64,000 nucleotides of DNA from Stenotrophomonas sp. ESTM1D_MKCIP4_1 (lineage in GTDB: Bacteria; Pseudomonadota; Gammaproteobacteria; Xanthomonadales; Xanthomonadaceae). Shown one piece after another: positions 17,004 through 25,344 of this stretch (position 1 is its first letter; each line of letters starts with the position of its first letter). A program made the position numbers and the translations under genes. The notes under the pieces were generated by a model. The model made no database searches and was not told the origin of the DNA. It saw only the letters and a list, made by a program, of their open reading frames with translations. Location of the stretch: assembly GCF_003086895.1 (NCBI RefSeq), contig NZ_CP026004.1, positions 3,678,684 to 3,742,683 of the forward strand, in the 5' to 3' direction.

Positions 17004-17251
17004 TCGCTCTCTCTCCAAAGGAATGTCGGGACATGGACTGCCGCGCTCCCCCCTGCAATGGCGGCAGTGTCTCCTTTGTAAACAAGCGGTAAAAATCACG
17101 ACGTGACGGCAGACACTCTTTCACGCGGAATTGACGGATTTTCCGAACGAACCCCTCAATTCATGGCAGGGAAACACGTGCTCGCGGGCGCATGGCCCTC
17201 CCCTCCTGACCCCTTCTGCCCGATGGACGGCCACGCGAGGATGCCCAGAAA

Positions 17252-17277
17252 GGCGGCCGACCCATGGTCGGACCGCC
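17252..17277 (-). terminator. hairpin downstream of the ExbD/TolR gene
   Basis: GGCGG-C-CGACC-CAT-GGTCG-GA-CCGCC forms an imperfect 10-bp stem 10 nt beyond the stop codon on the minus strand. The 283-bp gap 17004-17286 holds this hairpin and the receptor's ribosome binding site; nothing else was recognised. Confidence 0.45.
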
Positions 17278-17286
17278 CTGCAACCG

Positions 17287-17694
17287 TCATCGCACGAACG
17301 CGATGCGCTCCATCCCCGTCGCCTCGGCCGCCGCCAGGATCCGCGCCATGCCTTCGTACTCGGCAGACGGATCGGTCGCAATGCGCAGCTCCGGCAGGTT
17401 ACCGGCGTGCTGGCCGGCTTCGGTCCGCAGGCGGGCCTGCAGATCACCGATGGCCATCGGCTGGCCATTCCAGTTCAGCTGGTTGGACGCATCCAGCCGC
17501 AGCTCGATCGGTGGCGGTGGATCGGGGCGGTCGACCACCCGGTCGGTCGCCTGCGGCAACTGCACCGCAATGGGCCGCGACAGCATCGGCGCGGTAACGA
17601 TGAAGATGATCAACAACACCAGCATCACATCCACCAGCGGCGTGACATTGATCTCCGCCAAGGGGCCGCTCTTTCCTGCGCTACTGAACGCCAT
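17287..17694 (-). CDS. ExbD/TolR-family biopolymer transport protein
   Basis: A 135-aa inner-membrane protein with one membrane span near residues 18-40 (NVTPLVDVMLVLLIIFIVTAP). This span carries the essential aspartate of the ExbD/TolR family in PLVDVMLVLLIIF. The periplasmic domain follows. Such proteins pair with ExbB/TolQ to pass proton-motive force to TonB or TolA. No exbB or tonB lies next to it here, so it is either a stand-alone extra copy or its partners are elsewhere. The start has a clear AAGGAG. Its position before a TonB receptor suggests a shared role. Confidence 0.9.
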   Translation of the reverse strand: MAFSSAGKSGPLAEINVTPLVDVMLVLLIIFIVTAPMLSRPIAVQLPQATDRVVDRPDPPPPIELRLDASNQLNWNGQPMAIGDLQARLRTEAGQHAGNLPELRIATDPSAEYEGMARILAAAEATGMERIAFVR

Positions 17695-17855
17695 GTGCCA
17701 CTCCTTGCACCCGGGCCGTTCGCCCAAGCCGACAGTACGTCGCCTGCACAGGCCAAGGGCAGTGCTCGCCGGAGAAACATTCAGCTGCCGTTGCCCGCGC
17801 CGTACGTGCACGCGATGCGAAACTGAATTCAGGCAGGCCCCGCTATGCTGGAGCC

Positions 17856-19829
17856 ATGACCCGACGCTCTTCGACCGCCCTGTCCCTGCTCCCGCTGTCC
17901 GCATCGCTGCTGATCGGCTGCGCCAGCGCCCAGTCACTCGATGCCCAGAGCGGCTCGCTGAAGGCCGCCATCGACGCGGCCGAACGCGGCCAGCTCGATC
18001 CCGGCCAGGCCGCCGCCCTCAGCCGCCATCCGGCCTATGGCTGGGTCGAGTTCGCCCAGCTTCGCCGCAACATCGATACGGTCGATACCAGCCAGGCGCA
18101 GGCCTTCCTCAAGCGCTATGACGGGCAGGCCGTGGCCAACAGCTTCCGCAGCGTCTGGCTGCCCTCGGTGGCCCGCCGCCAGGACTGGCCCACCCTGCTG
18201 GCCAACTGGGCACCCACCGACAACCTTGGCCTGCGATGCGCCCAGCTGACTGCACGCCAGACCACCGGCAAGGTCGACCCGCAGTGGATCAGCGAAGCGC
18301 AGGACCTGTGGCGCAAGAACGGCAAATCACTGCCCGATGCCTGCGACGCCGTGTTCGCCGTGCTGCAGGCGCAGGGCGGCTTGAGCGACGCATTGCGCTG
18401 GGAGCGCATCGACGCGGCCGCCGATGCGCAGCAGCCGGCCGTGATGCGCAGCGCCGCGCGCGGCCTGCCCGCCGCCGATCTGACACTGGCAAACACCTAT
18501 GCCGCCTTCGTCGACAAGCCCAATGCCAGTGCACTGAACTGGCCGCGCAATGAGCGCAGCCGGCGCATCGCCACCGACGGACTGGAAAAACTGGCCAAGG
18601 CCGACCCCGATGCCACCGAACAACAGCTGCCCCAGTACGCCCAGGCGCTGGGCCTGAGTGCCGAACAGCAGGGCCAGGTGCGTTACCAGATTGCACTGTG
18701 GACGGTCGCCTCGTACCTGCCCGATTCCGCGCGCCGTCTCAACGCCGTGCCCGAATCAGCCTACGACGAGCGCCTGCACGAATGGCGCGTGCGCGAGGCG
18801 ATGTCGCGCGGCGACTGGCCGGCCGCGCTCGCTGCCATCCGCAAGATGGGCAACAAGCAGCGCAGCGATTCGCGCTGGGCCTACTTTGAAGGGCGCATGC
18901 TGGAAAAGACAGGGCAGGCACAGCAGGCGCAGCCGCTGTTCCGCACCGCAGCGCGTGCCCCCACGTTCCATGGGTTCCTGGCGGCCGACAAGCTGCAGCA
19001 GAACTACACGCTGTGCCCGTGGAAGCCGAACGACGGCTCGCAGGCGCAGGCCACCATCGCCCGCGACCCCGCCATCCAGCGTGCCATGGCGCTGTACCAG
19101 ATTGATCGCACCGGTTGGGCCGTGGCCGAGTGGAACAGCGCACTGGCCCGCTTCGATGACACCCAGCGCCGCCTGGCCGTGCGCGTGGCGCAGGACAACG
19201 GCTGGTTCGACCGCGCCGTGTTCGCGCTGGGCAAGCAGCCGCAGGAACAGCGCCTGTACGATCTGCGCTTCCCGCTGCACCACGACAGCACCATCCGCCG
19301 CGAATCGGCACGCAACGCCATCGACCCGGCCTGGGTGGCCGCCGAAATCCGCGCCGAGAGTACGTTCACCCCGCGCGCGCGCTCGCCTGCCAACGCCATG
19401 GGCCTGATGCAGGTGCTGCCCGCCACCGGTGCCAGCGTCGCCCGCAACATCGGCCTGACCGCCTACGGCGGCGCCGACAGCCTGTACGACCCGGACACCA
19501 ACATCGCCATCGGCACGGCCTACCTGCGCCAGCTGATGAACAAGTACGACGGCCTGCCCTATGTGACCATCGCCGCGTACAACGCCGGGCCGACCCCGAC
19601 CGCACGCTGGCAGACCCAGCGCCCGGGCTTCGATCCGGACCTGTGGATCGAGACCATCAGCTACAAGGAAACGCGCGAGTACGTCGCCCGCGTGCTGGCC
19701 TTCAGCGTGATCTACGACTGGCGCCTCAACGGCAATGCACTGCCGCTGAGCGACCGCCTGATGGGCCGCCTGGTGGACAAGCGAAAGGCGTTCACCTGCG
19801 CTACCGATGCGGACCAGGGCGGGGACTGA
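17856..19829 (+). CDS. slt: soluble lytic murein transglycosylase
   Basis: A 657-aa periplasmic enzyme that cleaves glycan strands of peptidoglycan, leaving 1,6-anhydro-muramic ends. The N-terminal signal ends in LLIGCAS, a lipobox-like Cys22 that may make it a lipoprotein. A long superhelical region fills residues ~40-480. The C-terminal SLT domain has the catalytic Glu at about residue 501 in IRAESTFTPRA, then NAMGLMQVLPATG and AAYNAGP, the standard motif order of family 1A Slt70. The length matches the family. A small membrane-protein gene and cca follow on the same strand. Confidence 0.93.
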   Translation: MTRRSSTALSLLPLSASLLIGCASAQSLDAQSGSLKAAIDAAERGQLDPGQAAALSRHPAYGWVEFAQLRRNIDTVDTSQAQAFLKRYDGQAVANSFRSVWLPSVARRQDWPTLLANWAPTDNLGLRCAQLTARQTTGKVDPQWISEAQDLWRKNGKSLPDACDAVFAVLQAQGGLSDALRWERIDAAADAQQPAVMRSAARGLPAADLTLANTYAAFVDKPNASALNWPRNERSRRIATDGLEKLAKADPDATEQQLPQYAQALGLSAEQQGQVRYQIALWTVASYLPDSARRLNAVPESAYDERLHEWRVREAMSRGDWPAALAAIRKMGNKQRSDSRWAYFEGRMLEKTGQAQQAQPLFRTAARAPTFHGFLAADKLQQNYTLCPWKPNDGSQAQATIARDPAIQRAMALYQIDRTGWAVAEWNSALARFDDTQRRLAVRVAQDNGWFDRAVFALGKQPQEQRLYDLRFPLHHDSTIRRESARNAIDPAWVAAEIRAESTFTPRARSPANAMGLMQVLPATGASVARNIGLTAYGGADSLYDPDTNIAIGTAYLRQLMNKYDGLPYVTIAAYNAGPTPTARWQTQRPGFDPDLWIETISYKETREYVARVLAFSVIYDWRLNGNALPLSDRLMGRLVDKRKAFTCATDADQGGD

Positions 19830-19880
19830 CCGACGCGGCATATCCTGCCGGGCACAGCCCGGCGCTGCCTGGGAACACCG

Positions 19881-20120
19881 ATGAGCCTGCTGGCCTGGAC
19901 CACACTGTTCGCCGCCTGGTGCCTGCTGGCCACCTGGGTGCTGCGCTGGGGAGGCGCAGCCTGGATGGAAGGCTGGAAATCACTGGCCTTCGTCGACAGC
20001 TGGGGCAGCCTGTGGGACGAGGCGCAGATCAAGCTGTATTTCCTCTGCCTGTGGATTGTGTACGCGCTGTGGTTCCTGGCCGGGGTATTCGTACCGGAAT
20101 GGCGCAGCCTGCCCCTGTAG
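19881..20120 (+). CDS. small two-segment membrane protein of unknown function
   Basis: A 79-aa protein I do not recognise. It has two hydrophobic segments (about residues 4-23 and 52-71) separated by a Trp-rich stretch (WMEGWKSLAFVDSWGSLWDE) that could lie on the membrane surface. It starts 51 nt after slt in the same direction, so it may be in the same transcript. The stop codon TAG is formed by the GTAG of a SMAG element. The codon pattern and position between two solid genes support it being real. Confidence 0.65.
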   Translation: MSLLAWTTLFAAWCLLATWVLRWGGAAWMEGWKSLAFVDSWGSLWDEAQIKLYFLCLWIVYALWFLAGVFVPEWRSLPL

Positions 20121-20199
20121 CGCCGAGCCTGCTCGACTGGCTTTGGTAGAGTCGAGCCTGCTCGACTGAATCCGAGCAGTCGAGCAAGCTCGACTCTAC
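20117..20199. repeat. array of three SMAG REP units between the small membrane protein gene and cca
   Basis: Two direct units (GTAGCGCCGAGCC..., GTAGAGTCGAGCC...) are followed by one inverted unit ending in CGACTCTAC. The first GTAG provides the upstream TAG stop. The array ends 26 nt before the cca start. Confidence 0.85.
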
Positions 20200-20224
20200 G
20201 AATGGCCATGCGATCATCCGCACC

Positions 20225-21445
20225 ATGAAGATCTATCTTGTCGGCGGCGCGGTACGCGACCGCCTGCTGCAGCGCCCCGCCGGCGACCGTGACTGGGTGG
20301 TGGTCGGTGCCACGCCCGCGCAGATGGAAGCGCAGGGCTACACCGCTGTGGGCCGTGATTTCCCAGTGTTCCTTCACCCGAAAACCGGTGAGGAGTACGC
20401 GCTGGCGCGCACCGAGCGCAAATCCGGCCGCGGCTATCGCGGGTTCGTGGTCGATGCCGATCCAGCGGTCACCCTGGAAGAAGACCTGCAGCGCCGCGAT
20501 TTCACCATCAATGCCATCGCCTGCGACGAAGCCGACGGCACGCTGGTTGATCCCTATGGTGGCGCGCGTGACATCCAGCAGCGCGTGCTGCGCCACGTCG
20601 GCCCGGCCTTCGTCGAGGATCCCCTGCGCGTGCTGCGTGCGGCGCGCTTCATGGCGCGCTTCGCTCCGCTGGGTTTCACCGTTGCCGAAGAGACCATGGC
20701 GCTGATGCGCGAGGTCGCCGCCAGTGGCGAGCTGGACGCGCTGGTGCCCGAACGCGTGTGGCAGGAACTGCGCAAGGCACTGGCCTGCGAACGCCCGTCG
20801 GCCTTCCTGCGCACCCTGCATGACGCGCATGCGCTGGGCCCGATCCTGCCCGAACTGGAAGCGCTGTACGGCGTACCGCAGCGTGCTGAGTTCCACCCCG
20901 AAGTGGATACCGGCATCCACCAGGAGATGGTCAGCGACATGGCCGCCCGGCTGGCACCAGGCGACGATCTGGTCGGCTTCGCCGCGCTCACCCACGACCT
21001 CGGCAAGGGCCTGACCCCGCCGGACGAATGGCCGCGCCACATCATGCACGAGCAGCGTGGCCTGAAGCCGCTCAAGGCGCTGTGCGCGCGCCTGAAGATT
21101 CCCACCGAGCACCAGCAACTGGCCGAAGCCGTCTGCCGCGAACACTTGAACGTGCACCGCATCGACGAACTACGCGATGCCACCGTGCTGGAACTGCTGT
21201 GCCGCTGCGACGCGCTGCGCCGGCCCGAGCGCGTGGCCCGCATCGCCCTGTGCTGCGAGGCCGACAAGCGCGGCCGTCTGGGCTTTGAAGAAGGCGATTA
21301 CCCGCAGGGCGAAACGCTCAAGCGCCTGCACCAAGCGGCGCTGTCGGTACAGGCGCGTGATCTGGACCTGACCCACCTGAAGGGCCCTGTGGTGGGCGAG
21401 GCGCTGGCGAGGGCGCGGGTGAAGGCGATTGCAGCCGCGCGGTAG
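20225..21445 (+). CDS. cca: CCA-adding tRNA nucleotidyltransferase with HD domain
   Basis: A 406-aa enzyme that builds or repairs the 3' CCA end of tRNAs using CTP and ATP. The class II signature is at the start: [12 protein letters not shown], then [12 protein letters not shown] (metal-binding Asp pair) and the [14 protein letters not shown] block. The C-terminal half has an HD phosphohydrolase motif (LTHDLGKG near residue 257), as in E. coli Cca, which adds phosphatase activity. Length matches the bacterial multifunctional form. It is separated from the minus-strand T6SS island by about 45 bp. Confidence 0.95.
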   Translation: MKIYLVGGAVRDRLLQRPAGDRDWVVVGATPAQMEAQGYTAVGRDFPVFLHPKTGEEYALARTERKSGRGYRGFVVDADPAVTLEEDLQRRDFTINAIACDEADGTLVDPYGGARDIQQRVLRHVGPAFVEDPLRVLRAARFMARFAPLGFTVAEETMALMREVAASGELDALVPERVWQELRKALACERPSAFLRTLHDAHALGPILPELEALYGVPQRAEFHPEVDTGIHQEMVSDMAARLAPGDDLVGFAALTHDLGKGLTPPDEWPRHIMHEQRGLKPLKALCARLKIPTEHQQLAEAVCREHLNVHRIDELRDATVLELLCRCDALRRPERVARIALCCEADKRGRLGFEEGDYPQGETLKRLHQAALSVQARDLDLTHLKGPVVGEALARARVKAIAAAR

Positions 21446-21490
21446 AGACGTGCGGTTTGCTTACGGCAGTGCGGTGTCAGAAGTCGATGC

Positions 21491-22240
21491 TCAATACCTG
21501 AAGTAGGTATCGCCCAAGGCGGGGTGATCGCCCACTCTTTTACTCAAATTGGTGATGCGCCTCAGATTCAGATACCTCCAATTTACCCAACCAAGAGATT
21601 TGAATATTGAGTCAGCCATCCTTGCATAACGCGTGAAGCGAGATCCAATCCTGATACCAATAATGCAAGACACAAAAACGCAACCAGCAAATGTGTAAAT
21701 CAACCACTTCAGGAACATCCAGTCCAATGGCGCCTCGTCAATCGACCCCATTCCGACCGCGATAGTAAATGCCGCAGCACTAGGCAATGAGAACATCAGC
21801 GTGTATTTCAAAACACCGATCCAGTGTGCCCCGCTCCCAGAGCTGATATAGGGGTATGACACAATCAGCCTCTTATCCTCATCCAGTACCGATAGAGCAA
21901 AAAATCTTTTATCTTCGCCCATACTTCCAACGATCTTTACTCGATCCCCCTCACTGAAGGGCCAGTTCCAAAGCAATCCTTCCACCTGAATTTCGCCAAG
22001 TCGGAACTCGACTCTGGTAACCGGCTCAGCCATCTCCTCAGCTGACATCATCGCCATCCCAGCTGCAGGCCCGCTCAGCCCCAGCGCGGCTGCAATGGCA
22101 CCAGTAGCCGCGATGCCTGATCGATCGCCGTCTTGCCAGAATACAGTTTCCACAACGTGTCTGACTCGAAGATCGGAGATGATGCCGGTTTCGATATCAA
22201 GCCCCCCATTCCCGGATGACACATCAGCTTCGATTTTCAT
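21491..22240 (-). CDS. membrane immunity-type protein 1 of the T6SS island
   Basis: A 249-aa protein with a soluble N-terminal half (ETGIISDLRVRHVVETVFW, AAALGLSGPAAGMAMMSAEE, VEGLLWNWPFSEGDRV) and two hydrophobic segments around residues 140-200. It ends in GDTYFRY. Databases label relatives 'putative type VI secretion system effector', but position and membrane topology fit an immunity protein better. It overlaps the stop of the orphan toxin gene by ATGA, the arrangement expected for a toxin and its antidote. Two paralogues lie at 23811 and 24598. Base composition is clearly lower in GC than the flanking housekeeping genes. Confidence 0.75.
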   Translation of the reverse strand: MKIEADVSSGNGGLDIETGIISDLRVRHVVETVFWQDGDRSGIAATGAIAAALGLSGPAAGMAMMSAEEMAEPVTRVEFRLGEIQVEGLLWNWPFSEGDRVKIVGSMGEDKRFFALSVLDEDKRLIVSYPYISSGSGAHWIGVLKYTLMFSLPSAAAFTIAVGMGSIDEAPLDWMFLKWLIYTFAGCVFVSCIIGIRIGSRFTRYARMADSIFKSLGWVNWRYLNLRRITNLSKRVGDHPALGDTYFRY

Positions 22241-23751
22241 CGCGCCCTCAACGTAACCGAGCCAATAGCCTGGTCAAACGCCAGCTTCTGTTCTCGCGTT
22301 GTGGAATATGGATTTCCACCAAAGATGCGCTCACCTTTTCCACGCGCAGCGTTTCTTCCGAATGCATTGTTCATACACCACTTTTCCAAATCGTTCGGAC
22401 TGATGGCCCATATCAAGACTTCAATGACGAGCAGAGCCAAGGCAACTTGCCAGCCACTCAATCGCAGAATCCATACGCCAAGGCGCTTCATGGCCTGCGA
22501 CGCAACGACACTCCCACCCTCCGTAGCCGCTGCCGCTTCAAGCCCTGCTCTCACCCCTCTGAGCGCCAAAGTCAATGAGTTGCGCCCCAGACTGCGCTCG
22601 ATGACCGGAGACGAGTAGGCGAGTGCGGTCAGAAACTGCGCTCCGCCCCCATTAAAAGTAACAAATGCTTTAATATTCAAAAGAACACTGACAGCGATCT
22701 CTTGCTGCTCGCGAGCATCTTGGGCGTCTGAATAACTGTAGTACGCCCCAATAAAACTCCCTGCTCCCGCCATCACACTCCCGGCAGCTTTCATCCGCAT
22801 GGCACTCGTACTACCCACACCAAAAAACTCCTTGGCCACCGTTTCATGCACACTGGTGTACACAACCACCAGCGACATACCGGACGCCAGTAACGTCGCG
22901 TAATCGCGCGTATCCTTGTCCACCTTCGCTGCCAGATTGATGAAGTTCACCATCTCCAGCACACCTGTCAGCGAGCTCAGCCGGACTGCGTTGCGGCTGC
23001 TCTCCGCCGCGGTTTGCCACCGCTTGCGCATCGCCAAAGCGCCGTGATTCAGTTCCAGGTCCCGAAGCGCGAACTGCATCGGCAGCGCACTGCCTTTGCC
23101 GCGATAGAACCGGATCCGTTCCAGAAAGTAGCGCTTGCCCTGCTGGCCATGGCTTAGTTCATCGGCCACCAGGCTGATTGCCTCATCGCGCTCCATCAAC
23201 GCACGCGTCAGAAGCACGAACCGGACCATGGCATTGCCGGCGGTATCCTGGATGCCTTTCATCGGGAATCGGTTCAGAAGGTACGCGCCGGCCGTGGTGA
23301 CGAAGCGATCAACGCCAGTGTCGCGAAGGATGCGGGCACTGGCGGTGGAGGGCGCAGCCTCCTTCTGCGCCACCTCCAACTTGCGATAAAGGGTCAAGAA
23401 AGACTTCAGATGTGCGGTGCCTGCGACGAATGCCGCCCAGCTTGCGCCGGCCACCTCAAGAACTGTGTCGGCCCCGACCTGCGCTGCCGAGAGTGTCTGC
23501 TCCAACTCCTGGCGAAGCTCTTCCTGATTGTGCGCGACGACTCGCCAGAGCAGGGATCGTCGTCCTGTAACTTTCAGGTCGTCGGCCAGTTCAGTCAGCA
23601 ATTCACGGCCGATCTCGTGCATACCGAGCACCGCAATCGCCTCAGTGATGATCTCTTCAAACCACACCCCGTGCGCCGCCGACTGACCATCGAAGTCCTC
23701 CAGCGTCACAGGAAGCAACTCATGGCGGCGCCAAGCGACCAGCACAGTCAT
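22237..23751 (-). CDS. orphan C-terminal half of a VasX-like T6SS toxin
   Basis: This encodes about 504 aa aligning with roughly residues 465-974 of the full-length toxin at 25341-28265. It lacks the N-terminal VasX domain needed for loading, so alone it should not be secreted by VgrG. Homology begins at DPRMTVLVAWRRHELLPVTL versus APKMRVLVAWLRHDLLLVTM. The first part is nearly identical at DNA level, whereas the C-terminal ~150 residues have diverged. Hydrophobic segments near the end (ALALLVIEVLIWAIS) fit a pore-forming tail. An in-frame TTG at 23814, overlapping the immunity-2 stop, is another possible start. It resembles the displaced toxin tips of polymorphic toxin loci. Confidence 0.75.
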   Translation of the reverse strand: MTVLVAWRRHELLPVTLEDFDGQSAAHGVWFEEIITEAIAVLGMHEIGRELLTELADDLKVTGRRSLLWRVVAHNQEELRQELEQTLSAAQVGADTVLEVAGASWAAFVAGTAHLKSFLTLYRKLEVAQKEAAPSTASARILRDTGVDRFVTTAGAYLLNRFPMKGIQDTAGNAMVRFVLLTRALMERDEAISLVADELSHGQQGKRYFLERIRFYRGKGSALPMQFALRDLELNHGALAMRKRWQTAAESSRNAVRLSSLTGVLEMVNFINLAAKVDKDTRDYATLLASGMSLVVVYTSVHETVAKEFFGVGSTSAMRMKAAGSVMAGAGSFIGAYYSYSDAQDAREQQEIAVSVLLNIKAFVTFNGGGAQFLTALAYSSPVIERSLGRNSLTLALRGVRAGLEAAAATEGGSVVASQAMKRLGVWILRLSGWQVALALLVIEVLIWAISPNDLEKWCMNNAFGRNAARGKGERIFGGNPYSTTREQKLAFDQAIGSVTLRAR

Positions 23752-23810
23752 CCTTGGGTCCAACTGGTCTGAAACTTTCCGGCCACCGCTCCAACATTGA
23801 TGCTCAAAAT

Positions 23811-24530
23811 TCAATATCTGAAATAGGTATCACCCAAAGCGACATGATCACCCGCCCGACGCTTCTTCTTAGTCATTATACGAAGATTAATCCCCCTAGC
23901 CCCCTTCCACCCAAGCGTAGAAAAAACCGAATCCGCCAATTTAGCGTACCTGACAAATCTACGACCAACTCGATACCCAATTACACAAAAAACAAGAACT
24001 CCCACCAAATACGACTGAACCAAAAGGTAAAATGGCGCATAAAATTTCCATGCATAGAAAGCTATTACCAACCCCCACCACGAAATTGAGATCACAAGCG
24101 AATATTTAAGCACCGAAATCCAATGCGCCAACGTATCAGCACTGACATGAGGATAGGAAACAATAATCCTTCTATCCTCATCAATAACTGAGATAGCAAA
24201 GAACCTTCCTTCGTCGTTCTGTGCACCGACAACGCGAACAACCTCACCCTCGTTGAAAGGCCAGTTCCAGAGAAGCCCTTCCACATCCATTTCATCAAGT
24301 CTGAACTCAACTTTGGCAACTGGCTCTTCCGTTTCCTCCGCAGACATCATGGCCATGCCGGCAGCCGAACCACTGAGACCTAATGCGGCGGACAGCGCAC
24401 CGGTCGCAGCCATTCCTACTCGATCGTCTTCTCGCCAGAAAATGTTTTCCATCACGTGTTGAACTTTGAGACCGGAGATAACTCCGCTCTCCATTTCAAG
24501 CAAAGCCTCTTTGCCGTCACTCATTTGCAT
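23811..24530 (-). CDS. membrane immunity-type protein 2 of the T6SS island
   Basis: About 239 aa, paralogous to the proteins at 21491 and 24598. It shows the same order: ESGVISGLKVQHVMENIFW, AALGLSGSAAGMAMMSAEE, VEGLLWNWPFNEGEVV, SYPHVSADTLAHWISVLKY, two membrane segments and the ending LGDTYFRY. The ATG at 24530 was chosen because AGGGAG lies 7 nt upstream; the frame stays open 79 codons further without homology. It is the most AT-rich gene of the window. It probably protects against the orphan or a lost toxin variant; specificity is inferred. Confidence 0.75.
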   Translation of the reverse strand: MQMSDGKEALLEMESGVISGLKVQHVMENIFWREDDRVGMAATGALSAALGLSGSAAGMAMMSAEETEEPVAKVEFRLDEMDVEGLLWNWPFNEGEVVRVVGAQNDEGRFFAISVIDEDRRIIVSYPHVSADTLAHWISVLKYSLVISISWWGLVIAFYAWKFYAPFYLLVQSYLVGVLVFCVIGYRVGRRFVRYAKLADSVFSTLGWKGARGINLRIMTKKKRRAGDHVALGDTYFRY

Positions 24531-24597
24531 ACCACTCCCTGAGGGGCCGGATCGAAACCAGGCCAGCAGCGCCCCCACACTGCCTATTTGATAGCCA

Positions 24598-25344
24598 CTA
24601 GTATCTGAAGTAGGTATCCCCAACGCCTGAAGCATCGCCCTTTCGCGCCTGAGCGAACTTTCCAGACCTGAGATTAATCTTCGTGGGATCGCTCCAATCC
24701 AGCGCAGTGAACACGCGGTCTGCCATCCTCGCAAATCTAGATAGACGACGCCCGATCCTCCATCCAATCACTCCAAAAATTGAGGCTCCGGCAATGCAGG
24801 CGCCAGAAATAACTTCTAACTTACTATCGGATTTGACGTCCCAAACAAAGGCAGTTGCGAGAACAGCCGCCCCCCCCCACCAAACAACTGAGATCGCCAA
24901 GGAAATCCAGAAGACACGCAGCCAGTGCGAGGCACTGCCTGCCGTAACATGAGGATAGGAAACGATCAGCCTCTCATCCTCGTCCAATACAGAGATCGCA
25001 AAGAACGTTCCGTCGGGCCATCGCTTGCCCACCACTCTAACGCTCTGCCCCTCCCTAAACGGCCAGTTCCACAGCAGCGCAGACACCGATAGATCTCCCA
25101 GCATGAACCTAACTCGCACCACTGGCTCCGCCCCCCCTTCGCTTGACATCACGGCCATGCCTGCTGATGGCCCGCTCAAGCCAAGCGCCGCTGCAACTAC
25201 ACCCACTGCGGCCATTTGCTCTCGATCGTCAGAACGGGACAGAACATCCTCGAACGCATGTTCAACGAAAAGTTCCGAGATCACACCGGCCTCTGTATCC
25301 AGCGGAATGTTGCTCGGAACATCCATGTAACGTGCGCCTTTCAC
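24598..25344 (-). CDS. membrane immunity-type protein 3, paired with the full-length toxin
   Basis: 248 aa, same family: EAGVISELFVEHAFEDVLS, AALGLSGPSAGMAVMSSE, SALLWNWPFREGQSVRVVG, SYPHVTAGSASHWLRVFW, two membrane segments and GDTYFRY at the end. Its ATG overlaps the toxin's stop by 4 nt (ATGA), so toxin and immunity are translationally coupled. That makes it the best candidate for the cognate antidote of the full-length VasX-like toxin. VasX of Vibrio is likewise neutralised by a membrane protein (TsiV2), although the sequences need not be related. Confidence 0.8.
   Translation of the reverse strand: MKGARYMDVPSNIPLDTEAGVISELFVEHAFEDVLSRSDDREQMAAVGVVAAALGLSGPSAGMAVMSSEGGAEPVVRVRFMLGDLSVSALLWNWPFREGQSVRVVGKRWPDGTFFAISVLDEDERLIVSYPHVTAGSASHWLRVFWISLAISVVWWGGAAVLATAFVWDVKSDSKLEVISGACIAGASIFGVIGWRIGRRLSRFARMADRVFTALDWSDPTKINLRSGKFAQARKGDASGVGDTYFRY

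Noticed and set aside
23751..23814. TTG start for the orphan toxin that would extend it by 21 codons
   Set aside because: The extension overlaps the immunity-2 stop and shows only weak similarity to the full-length toxin. I kept the ATG but note both starts remain possible.
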